Of a stretch of 64,000 bases of DNA, positions 47,572 to 59,202 are shown in pieces. The DNA is from Amoeboaphelidium protococcarum. Its lineage: Eukaryota; Aphelidiomycota; Aphelidea. The position numbers were made by a program, and so were the translations under genes. Below the pieces are notes generated by a model. It did not search any database. It was given only the letters and a program-made list of their open reading frames with translations, and was not told the DNA's origin. Every line of letters starts with the position of its first letter. Position 1 is the stretch's first letter. The stretch covers positions 1,490,687-1,554,686 of the forward strand of contig JALECJ010000257.1 in the NCBI GenBank assembly GCA_023515745.1. The letters run 5' to 3'.

Positions 47572-47928
47572 TTATGAAATATGTAGACTTATTAAAAGTG
47601 CTGCGCCATAATAAAAGTCCTGGCCTTTTTGTTTTTTAGAAAAAAAGGTATTTAGATATATGTAATTCTATTAAATTTCAAGTTAGTGAATATGTAAGAG
47701 TGCTTTCATGTATTCACAATCTTCGCTCGACTATTTACTCTTTGCATAACTCAAGCGTCTTTGTTTCTTGTTCAACCTGTCCACTCTCTCCTAATCAATC
47801 TGAAACGTTTCCTTTTTCCAATTTACACGCGAGTGTGTTCTGAACCAGCCAATTCCAGCGCGGGAATTAAATTATTCATTAAAGATTTGTAATATTTATA
47901 GTCTGTTGTAATCAAGTATAGAATTAGG
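47572..47928. other. Intergenic, 357 bp
   Basis: Promoter region of the dynein light chain. No specific motif recognised. Confidence 0.45.
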
Positions 47929-48261
47929 ATGGAAGATTTGAAGTAGAGATAATAGGAAATGTAGTTGAAGATTTAAAAGGTGTGCGGCAAAGTGTTGGAT
48001 GGGAAAAAGTACAATGCGGGGGATGCATCCATTTGGAACACGTAGATTGTGGATGAACTTTTACAAGAACTTACTGCCACACAACGCACATTTAAATACA
48101 TAGTGACGTGCAGTCTGCTATAGCGAAGTGACACTGGACTTCACCTCATTCATAAGTGCTTCTGGGACGACTCGAAAGATGGCGTGGCGACTTTCAAGTA
48201 TGAAAACGACAGCGTCTATGCTATTGTAACTGTATTCTCTGTATCGATAAATTTGAACTGA
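47929..48261 (+). CDS. DYNLT1: Dynein light chain, Tctex type
   Basis: A 110-residue protein, ATG 47929, TGA 48259-48261, missed if TAG and TAA are read as stops because it has nine or so such codons. Family landmarks: IVDELLQELTATQRTFKYIV, then TCSLLQRSDTGLHLIHKCFW, DDSKDGVATFKYENDSVYAI and VTVFSVSI. The length equals the usual 110-115 residues. It would bind dynein intermediate chains in cytoplasmic or axonemal dynein. It converges with the lipase gene, 53 bp apart. Confidence 0.93.
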
Positions 48262-48314
48262 GTGCGTGATAATACACTATAAAATAATATTAAATTTACA
48301 TTACTAGTATTTCA

Positions 48315-49394
48315 TCACTTTTAGGTACTCATAGCGCGTTTAGCTATCCAGTCGCCATAAGTTTAGATAGCCTTCTCTTTGACACCATTCGGTTCGTTAT
48401 GGATTTCATGGTAGGCGCCATCAAACACTTCAAACGTTTTATCATCACAAGTGACACTATCCACAAACAACTTACCACCATCAAATGATGTGATCTTATC
48501 CGCAGTTCCATAAGAGACAAACAATGGGAGTTTCTGCGGCCATTTGGCAATGTAATCAGGCACAGTAATACAATCTTCTCCTTTGGCCAACACACTGCTC
48601 AGTGTCTGCAACGAGCCGTATTTGTGCACGTACGGGTCAGTGTTATACTTTTCCACAACAGCACTATCACTCGAAATACCAGTGGAATCAATACCAGTCG
48701 GAATATTCAAAGTTGGTAGAATATTGGAAGCCAATACACCCAACTTTCTCTTCAAGTACGGAATGCTAAACGCTGGCCGGAATCCAGGTGCAGAGGAGAT
48801 GACACCGGCTAGATGCTTCTGTGAAGACTCAGCGTGCTCCAGAACGTAAGCCACTACCAGCATACCACCCATAGAATGTCCCATTAGGAAATGAGGTACA
48901 CCTTCCTCTCTGAAATTGACAATACCATCACCTCTGACGGCACGATCAATTTCTGCCATCCATTGCTCCCACGTCCCAGCATCGCCTAGCACTGGACGGC
49001 TTCTAACTTGAGACAGGTTATTTTTAGAAGATGAAGATTACTTAGAACCTTTAGACTATAACGACTACTATTACTATTAATTTTGACTATTATTATTACT
49101 ATTGTTGCCGAACTCAGGAGTGGCCAAAGCAGTTCTACCGAATCCTCTCTAATCAAATGAGAAGGTCTTTATACCATTCTACTGAGCCAGAGCACTGAAT
49201 ACATGGTCATATCTCATACAATGCTCACCAATACCATGAATAAAAGTCAATGTAGCAACTGTTTTAACACCCTCAGGTGGACACCACAGTTTGGTGAAGT
49301 ACAAATTCTCAGGATTCTCAGACGAGGCATACCACTTTCCACCATGTGAATCCACTACTTCCGTATCACCAACTTCTACCCAAATATCTGGCAT
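48315..49394 (-). CDS. Monoacylglycerol lipase-type alpha/beta hydrolase
   Basis: A 359-residue protein, ATG 49392-49394, TGA 48315-48317. Cleaves monoacylglycerol to glycerol and fatty acid in this family. TLTFIHGIGEHCMRYDHVF carries the HGxGE oxyanion block, FLMGHSMGGMLV the nucleophile (about residue 170), YGTADKITSFDGGK the Asp (about 296) and DGAYHEIHNEP the His (about 327). A Ser/Asn/Gln-rich insertion of about 40 residues follows GFGRTALATPEFG and uses many TAR codons. No signal or membrane segment is seen, so it is a cytosolic or peripheral enzyme. Confidence 0.92.
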
Positions 49395-49639
49395 AATTAT
49401 TTGCTGATAGATAAATTGTGATTATCAAAAATATAGCTCAGCTACGGAGTAAAAGAAAACTCTACTTGGACAGTAGTAGTCACAGAACAGTAATTACAAT
49501 ACAGAGTTGAAGAAACGAGAAGAAATTACCTGGGCGAAACTTCAAGTAAAACGCGATTTTTATCGCGACGGCGATCGAACGAGAGGCCCATAAATTGTCC
49601 GATGGCAACAATAAGAGTAATGCGGGACAGTTTGAGTCT

Positions 49640-51570
49640 TATAGTCAAATGTTGCTAGCAAATTGTCGGTAGAATGATCAAGGAAATCCAGCCGGAATAG
49701 AGGCTCAAAAAGTCAATTGAAAAACTAATGAAGACTTTAGACAAGGAGTCAACATATTATACGGCCTCAAGATCACTTTCTTTACTTTTAATAGTTTTGT
49801 GAAGACTAGACAGAACTTGATCTCTCTTGGAAGTCAGAATATCCGTTTGAGTAGGAGTTTAGCTGCGTAATTCCATGCTAGCGATAGACCTAGTCACTTT
49901 GGTACTCTATTTGGCCTTCTTTGTCACGACCGCCTACAGAACGCGACTGGACACTTCCTTGCTGATAGGAGTCCACAAACATTTGTACACATAATCAGGA
50001 TCTTGATCATCAGCAAATCCACCGTCTGAAACTACAGCAATGGTTTCTTCAAGTTTCTACTATGAGACAGGCCTTCCATTCGCGGTAAATCGACTCCTAA
50101 TTCTCGAAAACATCAGAGTTTGGTGTCACACCTTCATCCACTTTTAACCGCATTAACACGAGTGTATAACTCCTTTCTAGAAGCACGCAGTCAATGTCAA
50201 TTTTATCATAGACAATGCTTGATTGCATGTGATCAAAATACAATTTAACAGCGTCATATATTGGCCCTCTTAGTTCCAAAATTTGTTCTGTATCGATATC
50301 AAGCTAAGTCTAATCCACAACCACTTCCAGATTAGCCTCAAGTCCTTTCAAAACAGAGTCAGTACTCAACTACTCAATTTACTTAACATCTATAGATACA
50401 TTTCCATAAACACGAGAGTATTCGTTCAAAAACCGTAGCCAAGTAATAACTTTACGTGGATCCACACTAAATAATCGCTTAAAGAGTTTCAATATGCATC
50501 ATCTCCATTGATCTGATGCTTAGTAATAAATTTGATCATTATAGACTGTGATAAGACGCGAACTGAAACAGGCAATTGATTAACGACTTTCTCTATGTAG
50601 TAGGATTCTATACCATGGCGGAATGATGGCCTCTAAAACCAAACTAACTTCCCTCATATTTATTTAACTTGACAATACAACCAGAAGATCTATATATTTA
50701 AATTAGCTATTACTCAATCCAAGACACTGCGGTAAATCAAACATTTCAGGAGTGCCAGTAAACCTATTGTTCACTGGCGAAAGCGTCATCGAATCAGTTG
50801 TTTCACTTTATAATCTCTTCAAACTCATGGAACAAAACAGCAGCTTGCATTTTATACATCTCCATTGGATGGTGGGAATACACCCCTACGATCCAACAAT
50901 AATTTATCTAAATTGCAATCGTTCCAGTAAGTTTACACGTGATAACTTTCCAATGCCTTGCCTGCAAGATTTTAATCATTCGAACCACATTCAAATCGTA
51001 ATTTATGCAAGTAAAGAGCAAACTTTGACGTCACTACTTAGACTTTATTACTCTAATTCTACACCGGGGTACAGTTAATGAGGGAAGCTAATACCACACG
51101 CACAACACACGCCTTAAAGAGTAGATATCTCTGGTATTAGTGCACGACGCGCTCTTTCATAGCACTGCTTTGGATTCTCATCATCAATCGATGGTGGCCA
51201 GTCTGCTGCAATTAATTCAAGCAAATATTCATCTTAATCAACAAGAAAACTCAAACGTTCCAAAGCTGTCTTACTCTTACTATAGTCAATGCTATCAATT
51301 CCAGCAATTGTTTCAACAATTGATTCCATATGCATATCATGAAACTTCAAGCTTTTAGATATGTACTATTTACTCTTATTCCAAAAATGCAATTCCGCGT
51401 TAAGAACATGAGTCAAGTAGCTTCAATTACGTCATCCCATCATACTTAATTCTATACTTTGGATAAAACTTCATTCTTTAAAAGTCCGACAAACCATTTT
51501 TGTCTACTCCCTTATAATAACGTGCCGAAAGTGCTCAGCAGATCTATGTTCTAAATTTTAGCTAGCTCTG
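49640..51570 (-). pseudogene. Decayed N-terminal half of a Helitron/PIF1-type element protein
   Basis: Minus-strand coding blocks in changing frames, broken at least five times. From 51.3 to 50.9 kb there is a C-x2-C block (GVCCACGISFPHQLYPGVEL), then DKLLLDRRGVFPP, then LSPVNNRFTGTPEMFDLPQC, then SVDPRKVITWLRFLNEYSRV with VSIDVKQIEQL. That series fits the N-terminal (DUF6570-like) region that precedes the Helitron_like_N domain in Helitron and PIF1-helicase transposon proteins. The rest to 49.64 kb is open but unassigned. The helicase end of such a protein lies on the other strand at 56.8-58 kb. Relic, not functional. Confidence 0.55.
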
Positions 51571-51599
51571 ATTACAATAAGCTAACCTATGTCTTATGA

Positions 51600-51740
51600 T
51601 CTTCCAGCTTTTTATAATAAGCGATCATCTAATCTTCTAGCTTTAAGTCATAAGAAATCTATTACTCTTCTAGCTTTTAATCATAAGCAATCATCTAATC
51701 TTCTAGCTTCTAGTCATAATCTCTTCTTAATTGGGTCAAC
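51600..51740. repeat. 33-bp tandem repeat, about 3-4 units
   Basis: Units of 33 bp around TCTTCTAGCTTT(N)AAGTCATAAG are repeated from about 51600 to 51735 with a few changes each. Because 33 is a multiple of three, a frame stays open through it, but no gene is recognised. The following gap to 52282 shows nothing else supportable. Confidence 0.7.
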
Positions 51741-52282
51741 TCATTTTAAAGCTACTCAACACGCTATATCACAGTGTCTAAGTCAACCATATTTTGTCGA
51801 TTAAATTTTGTAACGTGGGCTGCTTGTACAATTAGTACTGGCAGAGACACGGGAACCACCGTTCCAATGGACCTCTTTGTCAAGCATGGAAACCTCAATT
51901 CCAGAATATAAATTTTTATGACAATTCCAAAATCTTTTTAAGAAGAGAGGCGACGAACTCCTGATCACCCATCACTCGCTAACGCCTCAATCTTCATTAC
52001 TTGACAGACCTCTATAAATTTCTCACCTCTTATTTTTACAGCCTTGTAACAATAAAGGAAGAATGCTACAAAACAGGCTCGAGGGGCGGGAGTGTTATTG
52101 TTTTGTACCTGGTGCCACTTTGACGCCCTTCGAAAGACGTATAACAGTCAATCAAACAAGGTCAAACATCTGTTAAATTGACGCAAGCATACAGTAGAAC
52201 AGTATATACGTAAAGACAAGGAAGCTATAGTTTCATTAGCGTTATACGGTCATTGCAGGTTAAGACGAATACAACGCGAATA

Positions 52283-52711
52283 TCATCGAAAGCGACGCGA
52301 AATCGGAGCGACAACAGAACGCGTAAATTACGGTGTGAGCACCGCAGACAAGGCCAATCGTGCGGGCATCAAAAGCTTAACCACCGCGTAAGATGCAGCC
52401 ATTCGCACAATAACAGGTGACACGTCTTTTTGAGTAGTGTTGCCAGAGTCTTCAGTTGTACTCGATGCATACTTGTGATACACTCTCCTCGCCTTGTCCA
52501 GATATTCTTGCCGTATGTGCAGTGTTTCGATCACCTGTTAATCAGACAAACCGTCACCAAAGCCATTCGCCCACAGACCATAATATATCACAGGCAGCGG
52601 GATAACAGCGGATAATTCATGAAGTATCACAAATGATGTGAAATATTATAAAGACGTCCTCCTATCTAAAGACGCGAATCTAGCATTAAAATAAGATCGA
52701 AGTTTATTCAT
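52283..52711 (-). CDS. DUF1279/FAM210-like mitochondrial protein
   Basis: A 142-residue protein, ATG 52709-52711, TGA 52283-52285. The basic start (MNKLRSYFNARFASLDRRTS) looks like a mitochondrial presequence. A hydrophobic segment (FVILHELSAVIPLPVIYYGL) is followed by a helical hairpin with KARRVYHKYAS and a second segment (RMAASYAVVKLLMPARLALS), then AVLTP. YA-x-VKLLMPxRxxLSAxLTP is the hallmark of DUF1279, as in animal FAM210A/B. Members sit in the inner mitochondrial membrane, with roles in organelle function. The function here is inferred only. Confidence 0.82.
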
Positions 52712-52932
52712 GATTACTCAATCAAGAAGTCAAGTTATCCCTTTAATCGAAGCGTTTTACTTCTTCACTCGCGACGGACTGAAAATAAAAGACTGATTTG
52801 TATAAAGAATAGTAGTGAAATGAATCAGCTCAATAATAGCCATGAAAGGTATTTTGTTCTCATGTGACAATTCAATCTTAATAACTGATTTCGAATTTCT
52901 AACGAATATGTTTAGTATGTAGAAGTCCTTTG

Positions 52933-54516
52933 ATGGATCATATCTAGAAGGAGCATGGAAACTAGACTACCGCCGATGCAATGGCCGAACACAATGCCAT
53001 GTTCTTGGTTATGATTCTGTGCGCATGCGCTATATAATTTGTTGTCTTGTATTGGAAGAAGTATAATGCCAAGTCGTTTAAATTATTTGAATTGCTGGCC
53101 TTATGGGTTATACCGATGGGGATCGCTTTGTAAGCTAACGTGGTAGTGGCTAACAATTCTCATTCAAGTTAGAAATCTCCCTCTTAATAAAAGCCTCCGT
53201 ATAGATTCGAGGTGGTATGGCTATTGTTTACTGCGGGTAATGCGTACATCTCTTGGATGGCCAGTAGAAGACCGCTGTCTCATACCACGCCTAGATTGGT
53301 TTATAGATGGTTCTAGCGTTGTTACCAGATCTGCTATTTAATCGGTATTATTGGGTACGTGTTGTTTATGGCCGACTTTCTTGGTCTGTCTTCGCTGCCC
53401 TTTTTTGGTGGTGGTGCCGGTGTTGTTGGTGTAAATGGAAGAAGTAATACAACGGGTACTGAACAGTCACTAGATAGTAATGTCGGTCCTTCTGATCCTC
53501 TTTACGATCTAGGAGTTGATAATAGAAATCCTTGGTTCTTTGAGACGGCAGTGTTATTTTTGTTCTACGCGCTATATTTTGGTATACTGGCTAGAGATCT
53601 GATTGACTTGCTGAGTTCCACTATGGCGTCTGGTGTGGGATACTTTGTAACTGAAGGATTTCCCGCTAAACATCTCAGATCTGGTGTATGCGCTCTATGT
53701 GGTGATGCTGTCAATGACTCGGATGTTGGCGTATAGTCGCCTCAAACTGGTCGTATGAATTCACCTTCTTCACATCAATCATCTGGATATGGCACTGATT
53801 TATCTCTTCTGATACCATCTGTGAGATTGTCATGTAGACACAGCTTTCATGAGCCATGTATTCGCGGATGGCTACTTATTGGCAAGAAGGATATGTGTCC
53901 GTATTGTAAAGAGAAGTGCGGATATAAAGATCTTGTTATCAATGAGAACGTCTATGGCAAGGGATCAAATGTTTGGGATGTTCAATAAGACGGTTACTTG
54001 TGGGTGCTGGATACTGTGCGCCTGGTCATTGTCTACATTCCACTACTAAGCTTATTGACTAAAATCATGTATAAGGTCCTAGGACTACATTAAATGCATT
54101 AAACTTGTTCAGAAAACATTTTATTTCATGTTCATATTAAACTTGTTCTGAAAACATTGTTCATTCACTTTAATAGCCTTTGCAAACAATAATGCGCTTA
54201 ATCAGGATAATACTTATCATCAATATACCGGTGTAAAGAATTCAGGAAGTATCTGAAAATGGTTGAGCACATTGCGCGCGCCTTTGATCACATTCCTGCC
54301 CAACCTGGTCGTACTCTTGTGAGGTCCATCTATGATCTTGAAGTCCTTCCTAATCCACGGTATATCTATTCTCTCAATACTTCCACCTTTCGGCGTAAAC
54401 GAGGCTCCGAATTAAGCCAGGAGTTTCTTAAGATCCAGAAATTAAACATTGCTTCCACCTTCAATCTCGCCGTACATGATCTAACAAAGTATTCTCATCT
54501 GGTTCTTTTTAATTGA
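52933..54516 (+). CDS. RNF121: RNF121/RNF175-type membrane RING protein
   Basis: ATG 52933. Matches RNF121 along its length: AEHNAMFLVMILCACAI membrane segment, TTPRLVYRWFQRCYQI, IGYVLFMADFLGL, FYALYFGILARDLIDLLSST, and the RING (VCALCGDAV...RLSCRHSFHEPCIRGWLLIGKK, CPYCKEKCG). RNF121 is an ER/Golgi ubiquitin ligase in quality control and trafficking. The conserved family end (KIMYKVLGLH) falls at 54090, right before TAA, but no TGA occurs in frame until 54514-54516. Under a strict TAR=Gln code the chain would gain about 140 residues and overlap the opposite gene by 297 bp. The true end is therefore uncertain. A Ser-rich insertion splits the RING spacing. Confidence 0.85.
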
Positions 54517-56274
54517 TATTTGTGGGATACTTTTAGATTAAAGTTCATCACATCCCTTGAACTGATATCTTCCATACTGCTCCAGAGATCGACATATATC
54601 CTTCCGCGAAGGTATATCATCATAGTCAGTTGGTGGCTAAGTCTTGGTTTTCAAAATGGAATCAGATTACTTCTCTAAACCAATTTCCGGCTTATAATGA
54701 TATGAATCGACTTCAAAATCTTCATTCTTATTTCCATAACCAGAATAATCACGAGCAATTGGTGCATCTTCATCGCGATTAATTTACACATCTTCACTCG
54801 CAAGTGCCTACTACTAACCATTGTCATCATCATTCTCATCCAGTAAGAATGACTATTCTAAAGCCTCTGATAGCTGACCAATTTCCTGAGTAGATATAGA
54901 GTTAGTATCATCACCGGAAACCTGTATATTTCTGTATACACCTGGCTTCAGATTTATGAATTCGCCGATCATAATCTCTCGGTAGAATCGATACAAGTGA
55001 GTATAAATATCAGCAATCAACTAGCGATAAGCTTTATATTGAGAAGCTAACCACTCTGCTTACTCCTGCCTTGTGAGTAGATAGTATTGATTTCTTTGAG
55101 CAAAGCATAGTTAAATGTACTCTTCCTGCTGAGCCATAGCATTCCATATCTTGAAAACACGATCAATAGCGAACAAATCAGTAATGTGGTCAGCTTTCGC
55201 TTCAAATGGGTCGTATATCTCCTCATTGCCTGGATTATTCAGCATGGATAGTAAATTACTTTTCACTTTGTTGCGATGATCCATCCGAACACTTGCAAGA
55301 TTATGTATAGGTAGACTTTTATGCCATTCTGATAGCATGTGCAGAAACGCTTGATTACCAGCGACAGTCGGTATGAGGATGCTGTATACTCCCATGTAAG
55401 TTATGACCACATCCATTATGAGAGATATGGCGCGCGTAAAGTCCGGAAACTTAGACAGATTGGAGCGAATGTCCGCAATCGCCATCTGCGTCACAGAATT
55501 GATAGAAGATGAGCGTGTCAGATCGAGTTAGGAGAAGATTTTCTCGATATCCTCCAGCTTTAACAATTCCAAGGTGGAGAGCTCCAGAGCCAATAAGTTT
55601 TCATCCTAAATTTTCTATCTATATTTATAGCCATGAACTTTAATCAATGTCTTTTTTAATCCCAACAATCTATCTCTAGCCATATTGATCTCCACAAATA
55701 TCGAATTGGTCATTAGGAGGATGAGCCGATGAAGATTCGCCACAATGTTGTATACGTGAAATTTTTTAACGCGACCAGCTTTCAGAACAGCAAGATACTC
55801 TCTGAAAAAGCTCAGGTATATGATCGACTCTGTCTTGACATACAAGTATTCACTGGTCTTGATAGTGGCATAATCTTGCAACAGTTTCCGGAGCACAGCG
55901 TTAGACTGCTACACGTCGGAGCCAACGTTGGAGCAATCCAAAAATTGATCAAACGCGTCATGATGCAAAGCAAGATCTTCAACCAAATCTTTCGAGGATT
56001 CCAAAACCTGCGATACAAAGAGAGATGCCTCCTCTACCTTCTCTGAATATGTGCCCATGTCAATCTGCGATTCGTCAAAAGTCCTCAACAGCGCGTCATA
56101 CATTGACAAGGGGCTTCCATCATGGGCCAAAATCGCAGTAAAGTCGTCATGCTCATTCTTAGAGTGAGCATTGTTGATTCGCGCCTTCTATCGAGGCTTC
56201 TTCTTCTAACCGCCGCCAGCAGCAACAGACATCAAGAGCCAGCTGATGAATATGATAAATATTAATTATCTCAT
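54220..56274 (-). CDS. Secretory paralogue family with HicA-like C-terminus, distant copy
   Basis: A 684-residue protein, ATG 56272-56274, TGA 54220-54222, about the same length as the copies at 22-30 kb but highly diverged. Leader LIFIIFISWLLMSVAAGGG, basic KKKPRQKAR, a long helical body with KFHVYNIVANLHRLILLMTN in place of the AHIYNVMVNLVS block, acidic linker (LLDENDDDNGQQQ), then the shared C-terminal domain: VQFLDLKKLLAQFGASFTPK, GGSIERIDIPW, IDGPHKSTTRLGRNVIKGAR, NVLNHFQILPEFF. This second sequence sharpens the HicA-like pattern (K-GGS-x-x-R, strand, His, helix). Kept intact though divergent, so selection acts on it. Confidence 0.72.
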
Positions 56275-56799
56275 GGTGCTGATACAAAATATTTGATATT
56301 GTTGCAGAAGTAAGCTAAATACGCGAACGAAGGAATTGAAGTTAGGGGTCAATCAAAACTAAGCCTTCTTGCTTATGGACGATCATCGACAGTTGATCCA
56401 CATTGAATCTCTCTTGGTTATTATTATGGTTACAGAGCGTGTACATTCGTCAGCGATGCTGTTTCAGTCAGTCATTCAGGTGAAACAACCGGCGAAACGT
56501 TCTGCAAACAAATAGCACTGAGCGTCTTCTTCACTCCAATATGTTCAAAAATAGGGACAACAATGAGGATGAAGATGCCTAGTAGTTATAAACTTGATTA
56601 ATTTTTACACTTACGGTGTCGTAGAATAGAAGTATGGTTGCAATTTGAATAAGTTTTCTGATTTGGTTTTAAAAAACAGCTTATGCTGCTGCGGGTTGCC
56701 CAGATTTGATAGTTGCTCCTGATGCACAGGTGACAGGTTGAAACAAGGATGTCGTGTCTGCTCTAAAGATAAAGATGCTGAGAATAAGCTGGTATCAAT
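56275..56799. other. Intergenic, 525 bp
   Basis: Promoter side of the distant paralogue. No coding frame, RNA gene or repeat recognised. Confidence 0.45.
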
Positions 56800-58000
56800 T
56801 GGTAAACATGTGTTGCTGGTTTGTCTCTCAGGTCTAACGCCTATTATTGATGATGGTCATACTACTTATGAAACTATAGAACATTTCGATGAGTAAAAGA
56901 TAAACGATTGCATGAGAAGAAGTATGGCATTCCAACGGGTAATCGATATCTGACCTTGAGCTTCCTGATGACGTGCGAGCTGCGGATGTTGTGATGATTG
57001 TCGATGAAGTGAGTATGCTGTAGGCTGAACTTATCATGGCTGTGGACAATAAATTGAGAGTCCTATTCGATCAAGTTGATTCTTTTTGTGGTGGCGTGCA
57101 TGTTGTGTTTTTTAGAGACTTTTTCTAATGCGCTCCACCTTCTGGAAGTTGGATTTTCATGTATGCTCCATTCAGGCAATTGGCTGTAGTAGAGATGAAG
57201 GAAAGTATCAGATATCGTAATGATTCTGATATGATGTACACTTTTTGAGGTTTTTGAGAAGGCGAATGATTAATGATCGTTGTTTTGCTATGTTGCAGCA
57301 AATGCGATCTGTTAACTACGACCAACGTTTTATGGTGCTTGCTCCCACAGTGCAGTAGTGCGACCAAATAAATAATTTCAGATTGGCTGTTCTGCTGAAC
57401 GACCCCAATAGATATGCTGTCAACATACCGGCAATTGATATTTAAGATTGGGAGTATCTGGAACGCGATGATGCACAAAGAGTCCGTGGCTGCACTTATG
57501 ATCCGAAGGCCAATGTTGTATTGGTTGAAGGTATGAGGGTTATGATTGTTGCGAACCATCTGGGGCATTGTCACACATAAAAAATGGGATGTTTGGGTTC
57601 TTGCATCGAATATCGCGCAATGTAGCTAGTGTTTTCATTGAATTCGATGCATAGCCTGGATAAATTGTTGAAATTCCAAGGTTTATTGGAACAGATCCAC
57701 CTATTGGATTTACAAGAATTTAGTTTGCTATCAGTCCTGGTCATACGGCCACATGTCATAAAGTGTATTCGCAAACTCTGCCTGAATTAATTATTCTCAT
57801 GTCTCCACTGTTTGGACATGGGTTGGCATATTCAGCGATTGCAAGAGTTCCCAGTCATTAGAATGGGCATTTGCTCGGATAGTCTGATGGTTAAAGTCTG
57901 TTGTGCGATGACGATCGTGTTTATTAATATTATGATGAAAAAGAGATAGAATTATGAATTAATACTTGCTTTATATTATGTTGATTTCAATCTCGAATGA
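56800..58000 (+). pseudogene. Decayed PIF1-type helicase (Helitron-like relic)
   Basis: Plus-strand blocks of a PIF1 helicase in shifting frames: VLLVCLSGLTPIIDDGHTTY, VVMIVDEVSMLQAELIMAVD (Walker B), CGGVHVVFFRDFFQCAPPSG, VVLVEGMRVMIVANHLG, then FTRIQFAISPGHTATCHKVY, SQTLPE and FGHGLAYSAIARVPSH, which match the domain 2 end of the family (normally ...Q...L, FSHGQLYVALSRV). The Walker A is not found and several TGA codons and frame breaks intervene, so it is dead. PIF1 helicases also serve genomes, but the decay and the matching N-terminal relic at 49.6-51.6 kb argue for a transposon. Confidence 0.7.
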
Positions 58001-59202
58001 GTCTGTGATGTTTGCGTAAAATGCGTACAACATCATGATTTGTATGACTTTCCATGTATGCCAACCTATTATTTGGATGCAAATTTGAGAGATAGTCATT
58101 TCCAGGATAGCCAGCTTACTAATAGATGGGAGAAATCATCCACAATAGTGCTTACTCGTAAAATTTTCTCCTGCAGAGACTGAGAAATAATACGAGCGTA
58201 CTGCAACTGGTCTTCTTCTCTCCCGGTAAGTTGTATGTCCATCTTGATGTTGGGTAACTATTACGCGCCTATAGAACTCAGGGTATGATAAGTGATGGTA
58301 TTGTGGTGGCCTTTTTAAATATTTTACAACTTTACTGTAGTAATATATTTAATCACTATCATCCTCAAGTTACTCTAGGACATGTAACGGCCTCAGTATA
58401 CCATACTGGTAAGACTGTAAACACGGAGGGATATATACAACATCCCGAGTGCAACAATCAGTCCCGTAGCCAAGCATAATATACGTTAGATATGTGGTAT
58501 GAACTGTTCTTTGTCGAAAATACACAGCAAATGATTATCGTAACTATGTATCAACATTGTTAGCGACTACAAAGGCTGGATTTTCAACAGAAGAATCAGA
58601 CTTGGAACAATACTTAGTAACGTATTGTCCAATTTTCCCACTTGGCACATACTACGCGTTCATTTACCCATCCCAACACAAAAGCATTTCATCAATGCAA
58701 TTGACCAGACGAACATCGAACGCGCATCTCATTTTGTCATTGACGTGATCCCCAATTAGTTCGGTTTCTTACTGCTAGTGTCGAGGTATATTAAAACGAC
58801 ATCTTCCATAAACAGTAATGACCGCATGTGTGGATTTGATACTAGTATGTGATTTTACATCAATCAAACGATTGCCTTAACCAGAGAATACTTGATCATT
58901 AAGCAGTGAACAATTTCAACCTATATCGCCGACAATGGACATTGTTATTACAATTATGATGATTGTTAAGTGAGGAGTGAAAACAATTGAGTTTGTTTGC
59001 AGTTGAAACAAACGCCGCAGAAAGTTGTGGCGTCATCTCAATTGAGCGTAACTAAGGCAATGGAGGTTGCTAGCTGTTGGTAATCCCAAAGGCAAAGTAA
59101 TCACACTGAGCACCTAAATCACAACAGAGCCGGGATAAATCGTTTGCCTATTATAACAAAAATAAGATCATGGACACATTAATACAAAGATTAATACAAT
59201 CA
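58001..59202. other. Gene-poor stretch, 1.2 kb
   Basis: Follows the helicase relic. The only sizeable frame is 58285-58704 (plus, 139 codons, TGA end), containing MISDGIVVAFLNILQLYCSN, faintly like the start of a C48-type cysteine protease domain seen in some transposons. That is weak. The remainder to 59202 shows nothing supportable. Confidence 0.35.

Noticed and set aside
50752-51570. Plus-strand frames of 108 and about 145 codons
   Set aside because: The minus strand here reads as a decayed Helitron-type protein with recognisable blocks; the plus frames lack a proper ATG and any similarity.
54259-54516. Separate small plus-strand gene
   Set aside because: It is in frame with the RNF121-type gene and antisense to the conserved domain of the distant paralogue; at most it is an extension of the former.
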